A stretch of 64,000 nucleotides of DNA from Thermoguttaceae bacterium (GTDB lineage Bacteria > Planctomycetota > Planctomycetia > Pirellulales > Thermoguttaceae). Below, in pieces: positions 55,901 through 63,999 of the stretch. The translations under genes and the position numbers were made by a program. Every line of letters starts with the position of its first letter. The first letter of the stretch is position 1. Below the pieces are notes generated by a model. That model did no database searches and was not told the DNA's origin. It saw only the letters and a list, made by a program, of their open reading frames with translations. The stretch lies in NCBI GenBank assembly GCA_017441605.1, contig JAFRXD010000049.1, positions 168,085 through 232,084 on the forward strand, given 5' to 3'.

Positions 55901-56744
55901 TCGCGTCTCGTGGGACGTTCCGTACGTCTTCCACACCAAAAACACCTTCGGCGTCACTGGGCTGTACGGCGATCACTCCTTCGACGAGTGGTTCGAATCT
56001 CGGTACGGCGGGGAAGTTAGACTGGGACGCCAGTGGACTCCGAGATTTGGCACGACGTTAAACGCGGGTATTTACAACGTAAAAATCTCCCAACCGCAAG
56101 TTACGTTCGTCCCCGATCTGAACAAAGCCTTGGGAACCAACCGAGAGTACACCATCGGTTTGTCGGCGGCTTACGACACGCGAAACCACCCGTTCGCTCC
56201 CTCCGAGGGATATTTGGTCAAGGGAACCGTCGAAGAAGTCTTGGGCGACTATCAGTTCCCGAGAGCCTCCCTCGCCGGTCGATACTATAAGACCTTGCGC
56301 AAACGCGTCGACGGAACCGGAAGATGGGTTCTAGGTCTTTATACCAACGCCGGTTGGAACGGCAATCAAGCGCCGATTTACGAGCGATACTACGGAGGCG
56401 GTTCCACCAGCTTGCGCGGGTTCGAATATCGCGGGATTACCCCGAGATACCTCCAAACGGGATTTGGAATCGGCGGAAACTTTGAATTTTACAATTCCGC
56501 GGAGTTGTTAATCCCCGTCTCCGGCGGCGACGAATTCCAATTCGCGCTCTTTGTCGACTCCGGTACCGTCGCCGAAAAAATCGACAAATGGGGGCGATAC
56601 CGAGTCGCCCCGGGCGTCGGATTGCGTTTCTCTATTCCGATGCTGGGACCCGCTCCGCTGGCCCTCGACTTCGCCTTCCCCGTCAGCAAAGATCCTCGCG
56701 ACGTAACCGAAGTCTTCAGCTTCAGCATGAGCGGCTCGAGATAA
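52914..56744 (+). CDS. bamA: Outer membrane assembly factor BamA (Omp85), unusually long
   Basis: The 1276-residue protein inserts beta-barrels into the outer membrane. After a signal anchor-like segment (about 30-55, cleaved near AQNA), residues about 58-325 are disordered and rich in Ser, Pro, Asp and Glu. POTRA domains run from about 326 (LIVEDVRISGLEMTTQQFN) through at least four repeats to about 715. A second low-complexity stretch (about 716-915, rich in Ser, Tyr, Pro, Lys) lies between the last POTRA and the barrel. The 16-strand barrel follows (about 918-1276), with the Omp85 motif GGSTSLRGFEYRG near 1170. E. coli BamA has about 810 residues, so both insertions are notable. The start is fixed by the promoter just upstream. 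Confidence 0.95.
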   Translation: MRFTVHAARRRADANSSGVATRDFRSFAKKFERVAFSLFFSAVIFGDFYASNDVALAQNASTNPVNEKSQVLSPEEATGTSIKDFNALRALDPEYIANPDGGDVPVDEDDVWLPDLALAKKAPSQNSSRSVRVISYEEDKTTTEVRDYGVAKPVQKTESRPEGDKTNSVRTANYVDSRNGEGTTNPIRPTQAETTPNLGGFGDYSLGGFEDYSSLSSASDPSLGLPAPVESASDEPVYLSVGPSPNQGVAKPVAPAPPQIEPIERVLTDPTALETEEEPFRETFVATERSDDSQSQNDETATEKPERDPQEIELEAAKLSESDLKKLIVEDVRISGLEMTTQQFNKIVKTRIGARFSQQRLEEDKRALLQTKQFIDVEVSTSWTPKKPDKVIVNFDLTPRRLMRYVKVVGNKKISKHDILEELGIKPGESRIDPYEVENGRLRIIEFYKSKEYAEPHVEILRGDRPEDVGVVYLIDEGINQRVLKTSFVGNTVVSAARLRSLISVKPGVFYFLGGKFTRDRLDADVEKLLEYYRQLGFFDARIDREYQESSGFAGLGKDNAWVSVRYIIDEGPRYKIGSFSFDGNRVLKADELRKKLKVKPGAYYYFNEVEEDRLALKCKYQDLGYVRAEVTPNLVFTDEVGVVDVRYDINEDHRYRVRDVIVDYVGTESRTMTPVVLNMLDLTPGELLNGVKIRQSENTLRQSGYFNDKPSEGQLPEIAVVPDESSVFVTEKRGDSKVVKEARRPKEKDSSNDSQKGDAKTERGQSITRGQVVEPSEFSGTYVPYERAKNAKSAPTSAYLSYAPSVPSESKTTEKKSVFVSPQRPFSSIVRGQTTIPSGFSPLTTRAGSGSSSGYSSYDSSASTPSQYDSGNDYANSPGFQYDSTDENSPAGFSTGVYDSIGDDVLEPITPENDEIYNGDVLIKLQEGRTGMFTASVGVNSDYGLVGNVSFTERNFNLFRLPTNLCTCDGWKDAFRGGGQIFNIQASPGTNIQSYRVSWDVPYVFHTKNTFGVTGLYGDHSFDEWFESRYGGEVRLGRQWTPRFGTTLNAGIYNVKISQPQVTFVPDLNKALGTNREYTIGLSAAYDTRNHPFAPSEGYLVKGTVEEVLGDYQFPRASLAGRYYKTLRKRVDGTGRWVLGLYTNAGWNGNQAPIYERYYGGGSTSLRGFEYRGITPRYLQTGFGIGGNFEFYNSAELLIPVSGGDEFQFALFVDSGTVAEKIDKWGRYRVAPGVGLRFSIPMLGPAPLALDFAFPVSKDPRDVTEVFSFSMSGSR

Positions 56745-56754
56745 TTGGCTAATT

Positions 56755-56771
56755 ACCGATAAACGATCGGT
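56755..56771 (+). terminator. Weak hairpin after bamA
   Basis: ACCGAT-aaacg-ATCGGT forms a 6-bp stem 11 bp after the bamA stop, with no T tract. It may be a minor terminator or a processing structure. Confidence 0.3.
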
Positions 56772-56883
56772 CGGCGTCGTCTTACCTCCTTTCTACGGAC
56801 GTCGATCGAAGGAGAGCGCGTCGAGTTCCGCCGAACTCGGCGCGTTTCTCCCAAATAAGCCTCCTTTTCCGCGAAGTCTTATT

Positions 56884-58083
56884 ATGTCGCAACGGCTTCT
56901 CGCTAGACCCTTTCGCGTCTTGATTCTACTGCAGTCGGCGTACAAAACACACAGAGACGCCCTCCGCGGAGCCGCGCGATACGCTCGACTTAACGGCGCT
57001 TGGAGCTGTGGGATTTTCGAAGGGCGAGAGGACGAATCTTGGCAAAACGACGTCGATCCTAATCTCTTCGACGGCGCCATTATCGCCGAAAGCGCGAGAT
57101 ACGCCGACCTCCCCGGGAGACTCGCGATTCCGACCATTTTTATCGACCCTTGGAAAGCTAGAGCCGAGCAATTTGGCGATTGGAGTCGAAAGAACTTTTT
57201 CTCTTTTGTCTGGTGCGACAACGCCGAAATCGCGAAACGCGGAGCCGAGTATCTCTTTCGACGGGGATATCGGCATTACGCGTTTATAAACGCCGAGCGA
57301 GCGGAGCTCTGGTCCGAAGAGCGGGAGAGACATTTTTGCGATTGGTTGCGCGAAAGAGGTTGGAAATGTTCCGTTTATCGAACCGACCTCCAAAAGCCCG
57401 GATCTCATTACGATAATCTGAGCCTATGGCTTCGCGAATTACCAAAACCGATCGGCGTTATGGCGGCTACCGACGCGGTCGGTAGACTCGCGGTCGACGC
57501 GGCGAGGGAGTTGGGAATCAAAATTCCAAACGAGCTCGGAATTATTGGAGTCGACAACGACGAGCTCTTGTGCGAATCGACGAACCCATTTTTATCGAGC
57601 GTCGAAAACAATATCGCGCAAACGATTTTCCAAGCGGCGGATCGTCTCGACCAACAAATGAAAGGACAAGTCGAGAACGGAGAGATCTTTTATTACCGAC
57701 CAAAGAGAATCGTGGAACGAGGTTCCACTCGGGGAATCTCGACCGAAGACGAGCTCGTTTTGAGAGCGCTGGAAATCGTGAAACTCAATATTGACAAACC
57801 GTTTGGAGTCGAAGAACTCGCGCAAAAACTCGACGTGTCGCGTCGAACGCTCGAACTTCGTTTTAGGTCGAGCCTGGGAAGAGCCGTTTCTGAGTTGATT
57901 CGCGCCGAACGTTTGGAAAAAGCGAGGGCTATGTTGCTCGAAACAAACTATTCCGTTTCGGAAATAGCGCGCAAGTGCGGTTTTCGAAATCAAAACTATT
58001 TGGCGACCTCTTTTCGACGCCATTTTAACGTTACCCCGGCTCAATTCCGCAAAAAACGAAACGAGACTGGAGACGTCCTTTAA
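56884..58083 (+). CDS. XylR-type transcriptional regulator (LacI-like sensor plus AraC HTH)
   Basis: The 399-residue protein has a periplasmic-binding-like sensor fold (about 10-285), with VMAATDAVGRLAVDAARELGIKIPNELGIIGVDNDE as the recognisable sugar-repressor core. A C-terminal AraC HTH pair follows (about 295-390): FGVEELAQKLDVSRRTLELRFRS and YSVSEIARKCGFRNQNYLATSFRRHF. This is the XylR arrangement, which senses sugars and activates or represses catabolic genes. The next genes on the same strand encode a DUF1559 pseudopilin, a lipoprotein and a GH36 alpha-galactosidase, so a galactoside-related ligand is plausible. Confidence 0.93.
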   Translation: MSQRLLARPFRVLILLQSAYKTHRDALRGAARYARLNGAWSCGIFEGREDESWQNDVDPNLFDGAIIAESARYADLPGRLAIPTIFIDPWKARAEQFGDWSRKNFFSFVWCDNAEIAKRGAEYLFRRGYRHYAFINAERAELWSEERERHFCDWLRERGWKCSVYRTDLQKPGSHYDNLSLWLRELPKPIGVMAATDAVGRLAVDAARELGIKIPNELGIIGVDNDELLCESTNPFLSSVENNIAQTIFQAADRLDQQMKGQVENGEIFYYRPKRIVERGSTRGISTEDELVLRALEIVKLNIDKPFGVEELAQKLDVSRRTLELRFRSSLGRAVSELIRAERLEKARAMLLETNYSVSEIARKCGFRNQNYLATSFRRHFNVTPAQFRKKRNETGDVL

Positions 58084-58404
58084 TTATGGTTCCGTCAAAA
58101 GCTCAAAACTAATTTATAAAATTGCGCAATTCTTTTTCGGTTTTTGCGCAAAATATTCCCTCTTTTTGATTTTTCATTGACGCCGCTTTTATGCTCGGTA
58201 TCGTTGTTAAAGACGAACAAAATAAAAAGGTGGTCTTTTTATCGAGTTTTCGGTCGTTCTCCATTATTGGAACGATCGCGACGTTATTCGGATTTTATAC
58301 TTTTACGCAACGAGTCGGACGAGCTCGATGAGGCCAATTAGTTACGCTTCCGCGCGGACTTCTCGAGCTTCCGACTAAAGAGCGAGTTTTAGGAGCGATG
58401 TGAT
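58084..58404. other. Intergenic region upstream of the DUF1559 gene
   Basis: This 321-bp gap is AT-rich (58100-58260). It holds a TTGACG near 58178 without a well-placed -10, and a -10-like TATACT at 58296-58301 (plus strand), about 100 bp before the DUF1559 start, without a good -35. That suggests an activator-dependent promoter, which would suit the XylR-type regulator next door. No reading frame is supported. Confidence 0.5.
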
Positions 58405-59496
58405 ATGACGAGCGCTTTTAATTTGAAACGCAGCGAGCGCGAGGGGTTCACTCTCGTCGAATTGTTGGTCGTTATCGCTATCATCGGCATTTTAATCGGT
58501 CTGCTCCTCCCGGCGGTTCAAGCCGCCCGCGAAGCGGCGCGTCGCATGCAGTGCACGAATAATCTCAAGCAAATCGGTTTGGCTATTCACAACTTCCACG
58601 ACGCGCGCGACGGGCTTCCGCCCGCATGTATCGCGCCCTATCGCATGACGATCTTTCCCATTCTCTATCCCTATCTTGAAAAGCAAAGCCTTTACGATTT
58701 AATTTGTTCTACGGACGACTATTACGGGAACAACTCGTTTTCCAAAGGGCTGACCGCCAACTGCTGGTGGGGTAAAACCGCCACCGTTCAGTTGTTCGGG
58801 AAGATGATCCTCACCGACGAAGAACGAAAAGGATTCGGTTCCGTTACGACCTACGTCTGCCCCTCGCGCAGAAGTTCCCCCGCGTACTTGGACGACCCGT
58901 CGCAAAACTCCAAGCGAAACGCCTCCCAGTATTACGCGGGTCCCCAAACCGACTACGCGATGGTTATGTCCAGCGGAACCGACGGTTGGCACACTTACTC
59001 GATGAAAGACCACTACAACGTGCGCGGCGCTTTTAGAATCGCCATTTCGAATTTCCAACGCGACGGTATTCCCGGAACCCAAGTTTGCACGACCTACAGT
59101 CCCCGCGATACCTTCTCGTGGATCGTCGACGGAACCTCGAACCAGTTTATGTTTGGCGAAAAGCATATGATCACCGAGATCGACACGTCCGACAATTATC
59201 CGACCCTCGGCGTCTGCGATACCCTCGGAGGCGATTGCACCTATATGTGCGCGGGCGAAAACGGCACCGGCGTCGTGTCGACCGTCAGAACGTTCGACCC
59301 CTGGTGGGCCGACGTTATCGCCGTTCCTCGCGAAAAAGAATGGAACAGCGCCCATAAATTTGGATCCGCTCACGCCGGGGTCTGCAACTTCCTGCTCGGC
59401 GACGGTTCCGTTCGCGCCGTCTCGACGACGACTCCTCACGAAGTCCTGTACGCCTTGTCCGTCGTTAACGACGGAGAAACGACGCAACTGCCGTAA
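58405..59496 (+). CDS. DUF1559 pseudopilin-like secreted protein
   Basis: The 363-residue protein opens with a prepilin signal, [20 protein letters not shown], processed by a prepilin peptidase after G14, and the family follow-on [34 protein letters not shown]. The hallmark C-terminal DUF1559 block ([20 protein letters not shown]) is near 335. The family is hugely expanded in planctomycetes and thought to use a type II secretion-like pseudopilus, but its function is not established. AGGAG precedes the ATG. A hairpin terminator follows before the next gene. Its position between a sugar regulator and a glycosidase supports a role in glycan handling. Confidence 0.95.
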   Translation: MTSAFNLKRSEREGFTLVELLVVIAIIGILIGLLLPAVQAAREAARRMQCTNNLKQIGLAIHNFHDARDGLPPACIAPYRMTIFPILYPYLEKQSLYDLICSTDDYYGNNSFSKGLTANCWWGKTATVQLFGKMILTDEERKGFGSVTTYVCPSRRSSPAYLDDPSQNSKRNASQYYAGPQTDYAMVMSSGTDGWHTYSMKDHYNVRGAFRIAISNFQRDGIPGTQVCTTYSPRDTFSWIVDGTSNQFMFGEKHMITEIDTSDNYPTLGVCDTLGGDCTYMCAGENGTGVVSTVRTFDPWWADVIAVPREKEWNSAHKFGSAHAGVCNFLLGDGSVRAVSTTTPHEVLYALSVVNDGETTQLP

Positions 59497-59532
59497 TCGC
59501 GCGGCTCCTCGCATTAAACGACGCTCGTCCGT

Positions 59533-59582
59533 CGCGAACTTTCGTCCGTTCGATTTCAACGAAAGTTCGCGTTTGAGTTTTT
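59533..59582 (+). terminator. Hairpin terminator/attenuator between the DUF1559 and lipoprotein genes
   Basis: A perfect 13-bp stem (59533-59545 with 59559-59571) is followed by TTTGAGTTTTT. It lies 37 bp after the stop and would reduce expression of the lipoprotein and alpha-galactosidase relative to DUF1559 if they share a transcript. Confidence 0.75.
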
Positions 59583-59610
59583 AAAAACGAACAGCAGACA
59601 GTGATTCGAT

Positions 59611-60093
59611 ATGAAACGAACTTATTTGGCGATAGCGACCGCTCTTCTCCTGACAATGAGCGTCGGCTGTAATTCCAACGTTCAATTCGGCGGAAACGTC
59701 ACTTTTTCCGACGATGGAACCCCGGTCGCAAAAGGAACTGTCGTTTTTGAAAAGGAGGGATACATGGCGCGAGGCTCCCTCGATGAAAAAGGAGATTATC
59801 AGCTCGGAGCCGACGAACTAAACGGCGGTTTGCAAAAGGGCGACTATAAAGTCTATATCACCGGCGCGGTTCAAGCGACTCAATTGGAGCCGGAAAAGGA
59901 CGCCGACGGCAACGCGCTCCAAACTGTCGTCGTCCCCGAGAACAAGCCGAAGGGCGCGCAAATCATCGGGGATCGCATGCTCGTCCCAACGATCGACGCC
60001 AAGTACTGCGACGTCAAAACGACCCCTTTGAAGGCGACCGTCGACGGCAAACAAAAGAGATTTGATTTTCAAGTTGAACGCAACGTCCCTTGA
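59611..60093 (+). CDS. Small lipoprotein with beta-sandwich-like domain
   Basis: The 160-residue protein has a lipoprotein signal: basic start, hydrophobic LAIATALLLTMSVG and C20. The mature part has the pattern of planctomycete lipoproteins with a carboxypeptidase-regulatory-like (transthyretin-like) fold: GNVTFSDDGTPVAKGTVVFEK and GSLDEKGDYQLGADELNGGLQKGDYKVYITG. The C-terminus ends with PLKATVDGKQKRFDFQVER. Its role is unknown, but such small lipoproteins sit beside DUF1559 genes in many planctomycetes. It lies 18 bp upstream of the alpha-galactosidase gene and is probably co-transcribed with it. Confidence 0.85.
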   Translation: MKRTYLAIATALLLTMSVGCNSNVQFGGNVTFSDDGTPVAKGTVVFEKEGYMARGSLDEKGDYQLGADELNGGLQKGDYKVYITGAVQATQLEPEKDADGNALQTVVVPENKPKGAQIIGDRMLVPTIDAKYCDVKTTPLKATVDGKQKRFDFQVERNVP

Positions 60094-60111
60094 TCTTGTA
60101 GGAGACGCGAT

Positions 60112-62679
60112 ATGAAGCGATTATTTACAATTTTGGCGTCGACCGCGCTCCTTTGCGCGACCTCGGTCGCTTCCGCCGGAGATTCGCCGTTCAATCCCGA
60201 AGACTCCGATTACTCCAAATGGGCGCCGGTCCTCGTCGACGACGACGTTATGCCCTCGCGAGGAAGCGTCGAAGCGGTCAAGTCTTGGATCGACCGGGCG
60301 TTCGGACGGCAAAACGAATCGTCCCGACCTACCGACGATTCGATTCTTATCGAAGTCGAGCGACAAGACTACAGTCGTCTGCGTTTTAACGAGACATGCA
60401 TCGGCGAGACTTTTATTTTCCCGAACGATCAAACTTACTCCAAAGGTCTCGGAACCCACGCGCAAAGTCGCCTGCGTCTCGTTTTTCCAGAGCCGATCGC
60501 TTACTTCTCCGCGAAAGTTGGAATTAACAAAACGCAACCGTTGGGCTCGGCGCGCTTTCGTATCGACGACCCGGAAACGACGCGTCTCGTAACGGAGACG
60601 ATAAAGGGGGGCGACCCCGCGCTCGAAATTGAGCAAGGGTTCGATCCTCCCGTCTCGGAAATTTTCTTGATTACCGACAACGCCGGCGACGGTCCAAATT
60701 GCGATCAAGCGAACTGGATCGAGCCGATCGCCAAAACCCGCGACGGAAAAGTTTACGACGTCGCGGAGAAAGGGATCGTCTCTCGTTTTCACAACGACGT
60801 CCCCTTCTCCTTCAAGTACGATGGAAAATCCTCGCGCGATTTTCTCGACAAATGGACCTTCGCGAAAAAAGCGCTCGACTCGACCCGCGACGTCTATTCG
60901 TGGACCGATCCGGATACAAAACTGACCGTCTCCGCCACGGTTCGGCGTTTTGAGAAATTCGCCGCCGTCGATTGGACGCTGAACTTCAAAAACGAGGGAA
61001 CGAGCGATTCCGGTCTAATCGAGGACGTCCAAGTTCTGGACGCGGGGTTCGATTACGGATTCGAGCGAACCGACTTGGCGATTCACACCCTAAACGGCGA
61101 TTTCTGCAACGAAACGTCGTGGTTCCCCATTGTGAAAACCGTCAAACCGGGCGAGACGGAAACCTTCTCGCCCGTCGGAGGTCGGTCGTCAAACGGCGCG
61201 TTCCCGTTCTGGAATTTGACGTCTAAGCGCTATTCCGATTCGGAACAATCCGAAGGGCTCTTTGTGGCGCTCGGCTGGAGCGGACAATGGAAAACAAGTT
61301 TTGAGAACGTCCCCTCCGCCGTCTCGCAAACAAACGTTCGCGCCGGAATGGAGGAAATCGCGACGATCCTATATCCCGACGAGGAAATTCGCTCTCCTCG
61401 CGTCCTCCTTATGCCGTGGCGATCCGATCGTCCGACCGCGCAAGTCCTTTTCCGACGTCTTTTGATGTTCGAGTACGCTCCGAAAGTCGACGGAAAGCCC
61501 GTCAAAATGGAAACGATCGCCCAGTGCTTCGACCGTTACTACCGAAAGCGCCCCGGTTGGGAACATTGCGACGCCCAAATCAAGTCGGCGGAAATGCTTA
61601 AAGACATCGGAGGTTCCGCCTACTGGTTCGACGCCGCCTGGTTCCCCGTCGGGTTCCCGAACGGCGTCGGAAACTGGCGCTCCGCCCCGGAGTTCTTCCC
61701 CAACGGAGTCGAGGAACTGGGCGACGCGTTGGAAAAAATTGGTCTGAGATTTATCCTCTGGTTCGAGCCCGAGCGAGTCGCGAAAGATTCCGATATCGCC
61801 AACGACTACCCCCAATACGTTTTCGGCGGAGAGAACGGAGGACTCTACAAACTGAACGACCCCGAAGCGCGACAATATCTTACGGAGTTGTTGCTCAAGC
61901 GGATTAAGGAATTCAAAATCGGCGTCTATCGCAACGATTTCAATATCGACCCATTGCCGTTCTGGCGCGCCAACGACGAGGAAAACCGGAAAGGCGTAAC
62001 CGAAATTCGCTACGTCGAAGGACATTACGAAATGTGGAATCGCTTCCTCCAAGAGAACCCGGGGCTTTGGATCGACAACTGCGCGTCCGGAGGGCGACGC
62101 ATCGATTTGGAAACGATCGGTATCTCCGTTCCCCTGTGGCGCTCCGACACGTGCTGCTGGCCCGGACACCCGGAATGGGACCAAACCCAAACCCTGGGCT
62201 TGGCTCAATACCTCCCGATCTTCTCCTGTTCCTCGTGGGACTCGTCCCCCTATACGTTCCGAAGCGCCGCCAATCCCGGCGCCATTATGCAGTACAACTT
62301 CTTGGACGACGACTACGATCGCGACCGAGCGAAAGCCTCTGTCGACGAGGCGAAAACCTACCAAAAGTTCTGGTACGGAGACTTTTACCCGCTGTCGCAA
62401 GCCGAGTACGGCAAAGGAAATATTATCGCGTGGCAACTCCACCGTCCCGATCTGAGCGCGGGGCTCGTCTACGTTTTCCGACAAACCGACTCCCCATATC
62501 TCGGGGTGGAATTCGGATTGCGCGGAATCGATCCCGACGGAACCTACCGCGTCTCCGTCAAGCCGGGGTACGAAAAGACCGATTCCTTCGAGATCTCGGG
62601 AAAAGAATTGATTTCGTATAGACTCTTGTTGGAAGAAAAGAAGACGGCTCTCGTTATCGAGTACGAAAAGATTAAATAG
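60112..62679 (+). CDS. Secreted GH36-type alpha-galactosidase with NPCBM domain
   Basis: The 855-residue protein has a signal peptide (about 1-21, ending ASA), an NPCBM carbohydrate-binding domain (about 85-200, with YSKGLGTHAQSRLRL), a beta-sandwich domain, and a GH36 catalytic barrel. Catalytic signatures are GGSAYWFDAAWFP near 502, WFEPERVAKDSD near 548, the putative nucleophile in YRNDFNID near 606, and NCASGGRRIDLET with WRSDTCCW near 655-680 holding the acid/base Asp. It would remove terminal alpha-galactosyl residues from plant oligosaccharides or host mucins. AGGAG precedes the ATG. The upstream lipoprotein, DUF1559 protein and XylR-type regulator suggest a regulated glycan cassette. 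Confidence 0.9.
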   Translation: MKRLFTILASTALLCATSVASAGDSPFNPEDSDYSKWAPVLVDDDVMPSRGSVEAVKSWIDRAFGRQNESSRPTDDSILIEVERQDYSRLRFNETCIGETFIFPNDQTYSKGLGTHAQSRLRLVFPEPIAYFSAKVGINKTQPLGSARFRIDDPETTRLVTETIKGGDPALEIEQGFDPPVSEIFLITDNAGDGPNCDQANWIEPIAKTRDGKVYDVAEKGIVSRFHNDVPFSFKYDGKSSRDFLDKWTFAKKALDSTRDVYSWTDPDTKLTVSATVRRFEKFAAVDWTLNFKNEGTSDSGLIEDVQVLDAGFDYGFERTDLAIHTLNGDFCNETSWFPIVKTVKPGETETFSPVGGRSSNGAFPFWNLTSKRYSDSEQSEGLFVALGWSGQWKTSFENVPSAVSQTNVRAGMEEIATILYPDEEIRSPRVLLMPWRSDRPTAQVLFRRLLMFEYAPKVDGKPVKMETIAQCFDRYYRKRPGWEHCDAQIKSAEMLKDIGGSAYWFDAAWFPVGFPNGVGNWRSAPEFFPNGVEELGDALEKIGLRFILWFEPERVAKDSDIANDYPQYVFGGENGGLYKLNDPEARQYLTELLLKRIKEFKIGVYRNDFNIDPLPFWRANDEENRKGVTEIRYVEGHYEMWNRFLQENPGLWIDNCASGGRRIDLETIGISVPLWRSDTCCWPGHPEWDQTQTLGLAQYLPIFSCSSWDSSPYTFRSAANPGAIMQYNFLDDDYDRDRAKASVDEAKTYQKFWYGDFYPLSQAEYGKGNIIAWQLHRPDLSAGLVYVFRQTDSPYLGVEFGLRGIDPDGTYRVSVKPGYEKTDSFEISGKELISYRLLLEEKKTALVIEYEKIK

Positions 62680-62704
62680 ACTCTTTCGCCATAGAGTTTG
62701 ATCG

Positions 62705-63301
62705 TCAAGGCGCCGTTGTGAAACTCGTTTTCGCGACGGCGTTTATTATTGCGCGAACGATTTCCCCTTGACTCCGCGAGATTATTCCTGTCAACTTGCG
62801 TAAGAATGACGAATCAGATTTCATCGAAGTATTGCGCGTGCGAGTTTGTTGTGCTTCCAATAATTCTAACTCCGCTCTTTGTTGAGCTTCGCTAGCTTCT
62901 AACGCCGCCCTTTTTTGGGCTTCCATTGCTTTGGTCGCTTGAGCCGTATATCTTACAAATTGCCCTTGCGTATTGATTACTTTGCCCTCTGCGGTCGCGT
63001 ACATCCCTAGTGCTTGTTCGATCCTGTTAAGATCCGCGACGTATTGGTCGTTCGCCGTTCGAACTCTCCCTAATTCGTCGACCCACATTTGCATTCTGAT
63101 TTGCGCTCTTGATAGACCTTCAACGCATTTTCCCTGCTGGTTTACCAAACGATCTAAACCATCTACGGACATTCCGAGCGCAATTTGGGATTTCGATAGC
63201 GTTTTCTCGAGCCGTCCGGCCGCTTGGTCAAGTTTCGTGACCATTTGCTCGACGTCTACGGTTATTGTGTCGCCGTTTGTTATTCGATTTACGCTACTCA
63301 T
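62705..63301 (-). CDS. Phage-type protein with three exact 28-residue repeats
   Basis: The 198-residue protein is not assigned to a family by me. Three consecutive 28-residue units occupy residues 39-66, 67-94 and 95-122. They share a pattern of a hydrophobic Met-x-[VA] core, [DG]-[RK]-[LV], then [NT]-x-[QN]-[GD]-[KQ]-x-V, as in RTANDQYV and NTQGQFV. That motif resembles the DANGRFV-like motif at the start of many phage tape-measure proteins. A coiled coil of Ala, Glu and Gln (about 120-152) and a basic, amphipathic tail follow. It overlaps a 55-residue membrane protein gene by 8 nt, so the two are translationally coupled. The nearby gp10-like gene supports a phage origin. Confidence 0.6.
   Translation of the reverse strand: MSSVNRITNGDTITVDVEQMVTKLDQAAGRLEKTLSKSQIALGMSVDGLDRLVNQQGKCVEGLSRAQIRMQMWVDELGRVRTANDQYVADLNRIEQALGMYATAEGKVINTQGQFVRYTAQATKAMEAQKRAALEASEAQQRAELELLEAQQTRTRNTSMKSDSSFLRKLTGIISRSQGEIVRAIINAVAKTSFTTAP
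62711..62747 (+). terminator. Possible terminator of the alpha-galactosidase gene
   Basis: CGCCGT (62711-62716) and ACGGCG (62736-62741) can pair, followed by TTTATTATT. The stem is only 6 bp with a long loop, and it overlaps the end of the convergent gene. Confidence 0.4.
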
Positions 63302-63461
63302 CTTTGACTCTCTGTTTATCGATTTCCTGATGATTCATTAGTTCATTTGTGTTTCTATACGCATTGTCTATTATATCGCAGTATTCCCAAACCTTTTTAA
63401 GGTAACCCCATAAAAATAAACCGATTCCCCCAAAAGCCACCAAACCAAAAAACGTCCACAT
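63294..63461 (-). CDS. Small single-pass membrane protein, 55 residues
   Basis: A short gene overlaps the start of the repeat protein by 8 nt: the TAG lies inside ATGAGTAG. It encodes MWTFFGLVAFGGIGLFLWGY as a membrane helix, then KKVWEYCD and a polar tail of about 28 residues (NAYRNTNELMNHQEIDKQRV). A GCGAG-like element precedes the ATG. The reading frame, the overlap with the next start and the helix-plus-polar-tail shape support a real gene. It could be a holin-like or accessory phage membrane protein, but it has only one helix and its function is not readable. Confidence 0.55.
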   Translation of the reverse strand: MWTFFGLVAFGGIGLFLWGYLKKVWEYCDIIDNAYRNTNELMNHQEIDKQRVKDE

Positions 63462-63570
63462 CTCGAACTCGCTTTCTTTTCAACCTTGGTTCCCGTCCGT
63501 CCTTGTTAGGGATCGGACGCTTTATCGACTCTGATTGTAAGTAAGCGAAAAGATCGTTCAATAGCCCGGT

Positions 63571-63999
63571 TTATTTCGGCTTCTTTAGGTTTTGGTTGTA
63601 ATTCCGGCGCCTCATATATTCCGCCAACATTTCCCGATAATCGCCCATCGCTTCGTCCAGTTCCCTTTCGAGTCTCGGTTTGTTCTTCTTCTTTGCTTTG
63701 CGTAGAAAGTGATCGGGGACGGTAACCTTGCGCCCGTTTGGCGCCCATCCGGCTTCGTAGTATTTCCCATAGTAGCCGGGGTCGCGCTTGTTGTCTTTCT
63801 CGCGAAAACGAAAACCCGCCATCGCCTCGCGCGTCGCGTCGACGATCCGAGCGTCGACGGCCTGCACGGGGGGCAATTCCCCCGCGACGCTTCGACCGCG
63901 CTTCAACGGGGCGATCGCTTGTAAGGCGGTCAAGGTTTCCGGTCTAACAAGTTCGCGTTCGACTCCGAATTTGACAACCGAGCGAAAACACGTTATTAA
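63571..63999 (-). CDS. HK97 gp10-like tail protein, 5' end beyond the window
   Basis: The frame is open from the right edge to a stop at 63571 (142 codons, partial). A TTG at 63933 would give 120 residues, but the frame continues through KFGVERELVRP and probably starts outside the window. A region with RDPGYYGKYYEAGW followed by KVTVPDHFLRKA has the shape of HK97 gp10-family tail proteins (aromatic turn, then the [MV]PxxxFLRxA block). The C-terminus is charged and basic. Identification is by motif only. With the repeat protein and the small membrane protein it suggests the end of a prophage or a phage-derived tail module; alternatives exist. Confidence 0.5.
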   Translation of the reverse strand, partial: LITCFRSVVKFGVERELVRPETLTALQAIAPLKRGRSVAGELPPVQAVDARIVDATREAMAGFRFREKDNKRDPGYYGKYYEAGWAPNGRKVTVPDHFLRKAKKKNKPRLERELDEAMGDYREMLAEYMRRRNYNQNLKKPK

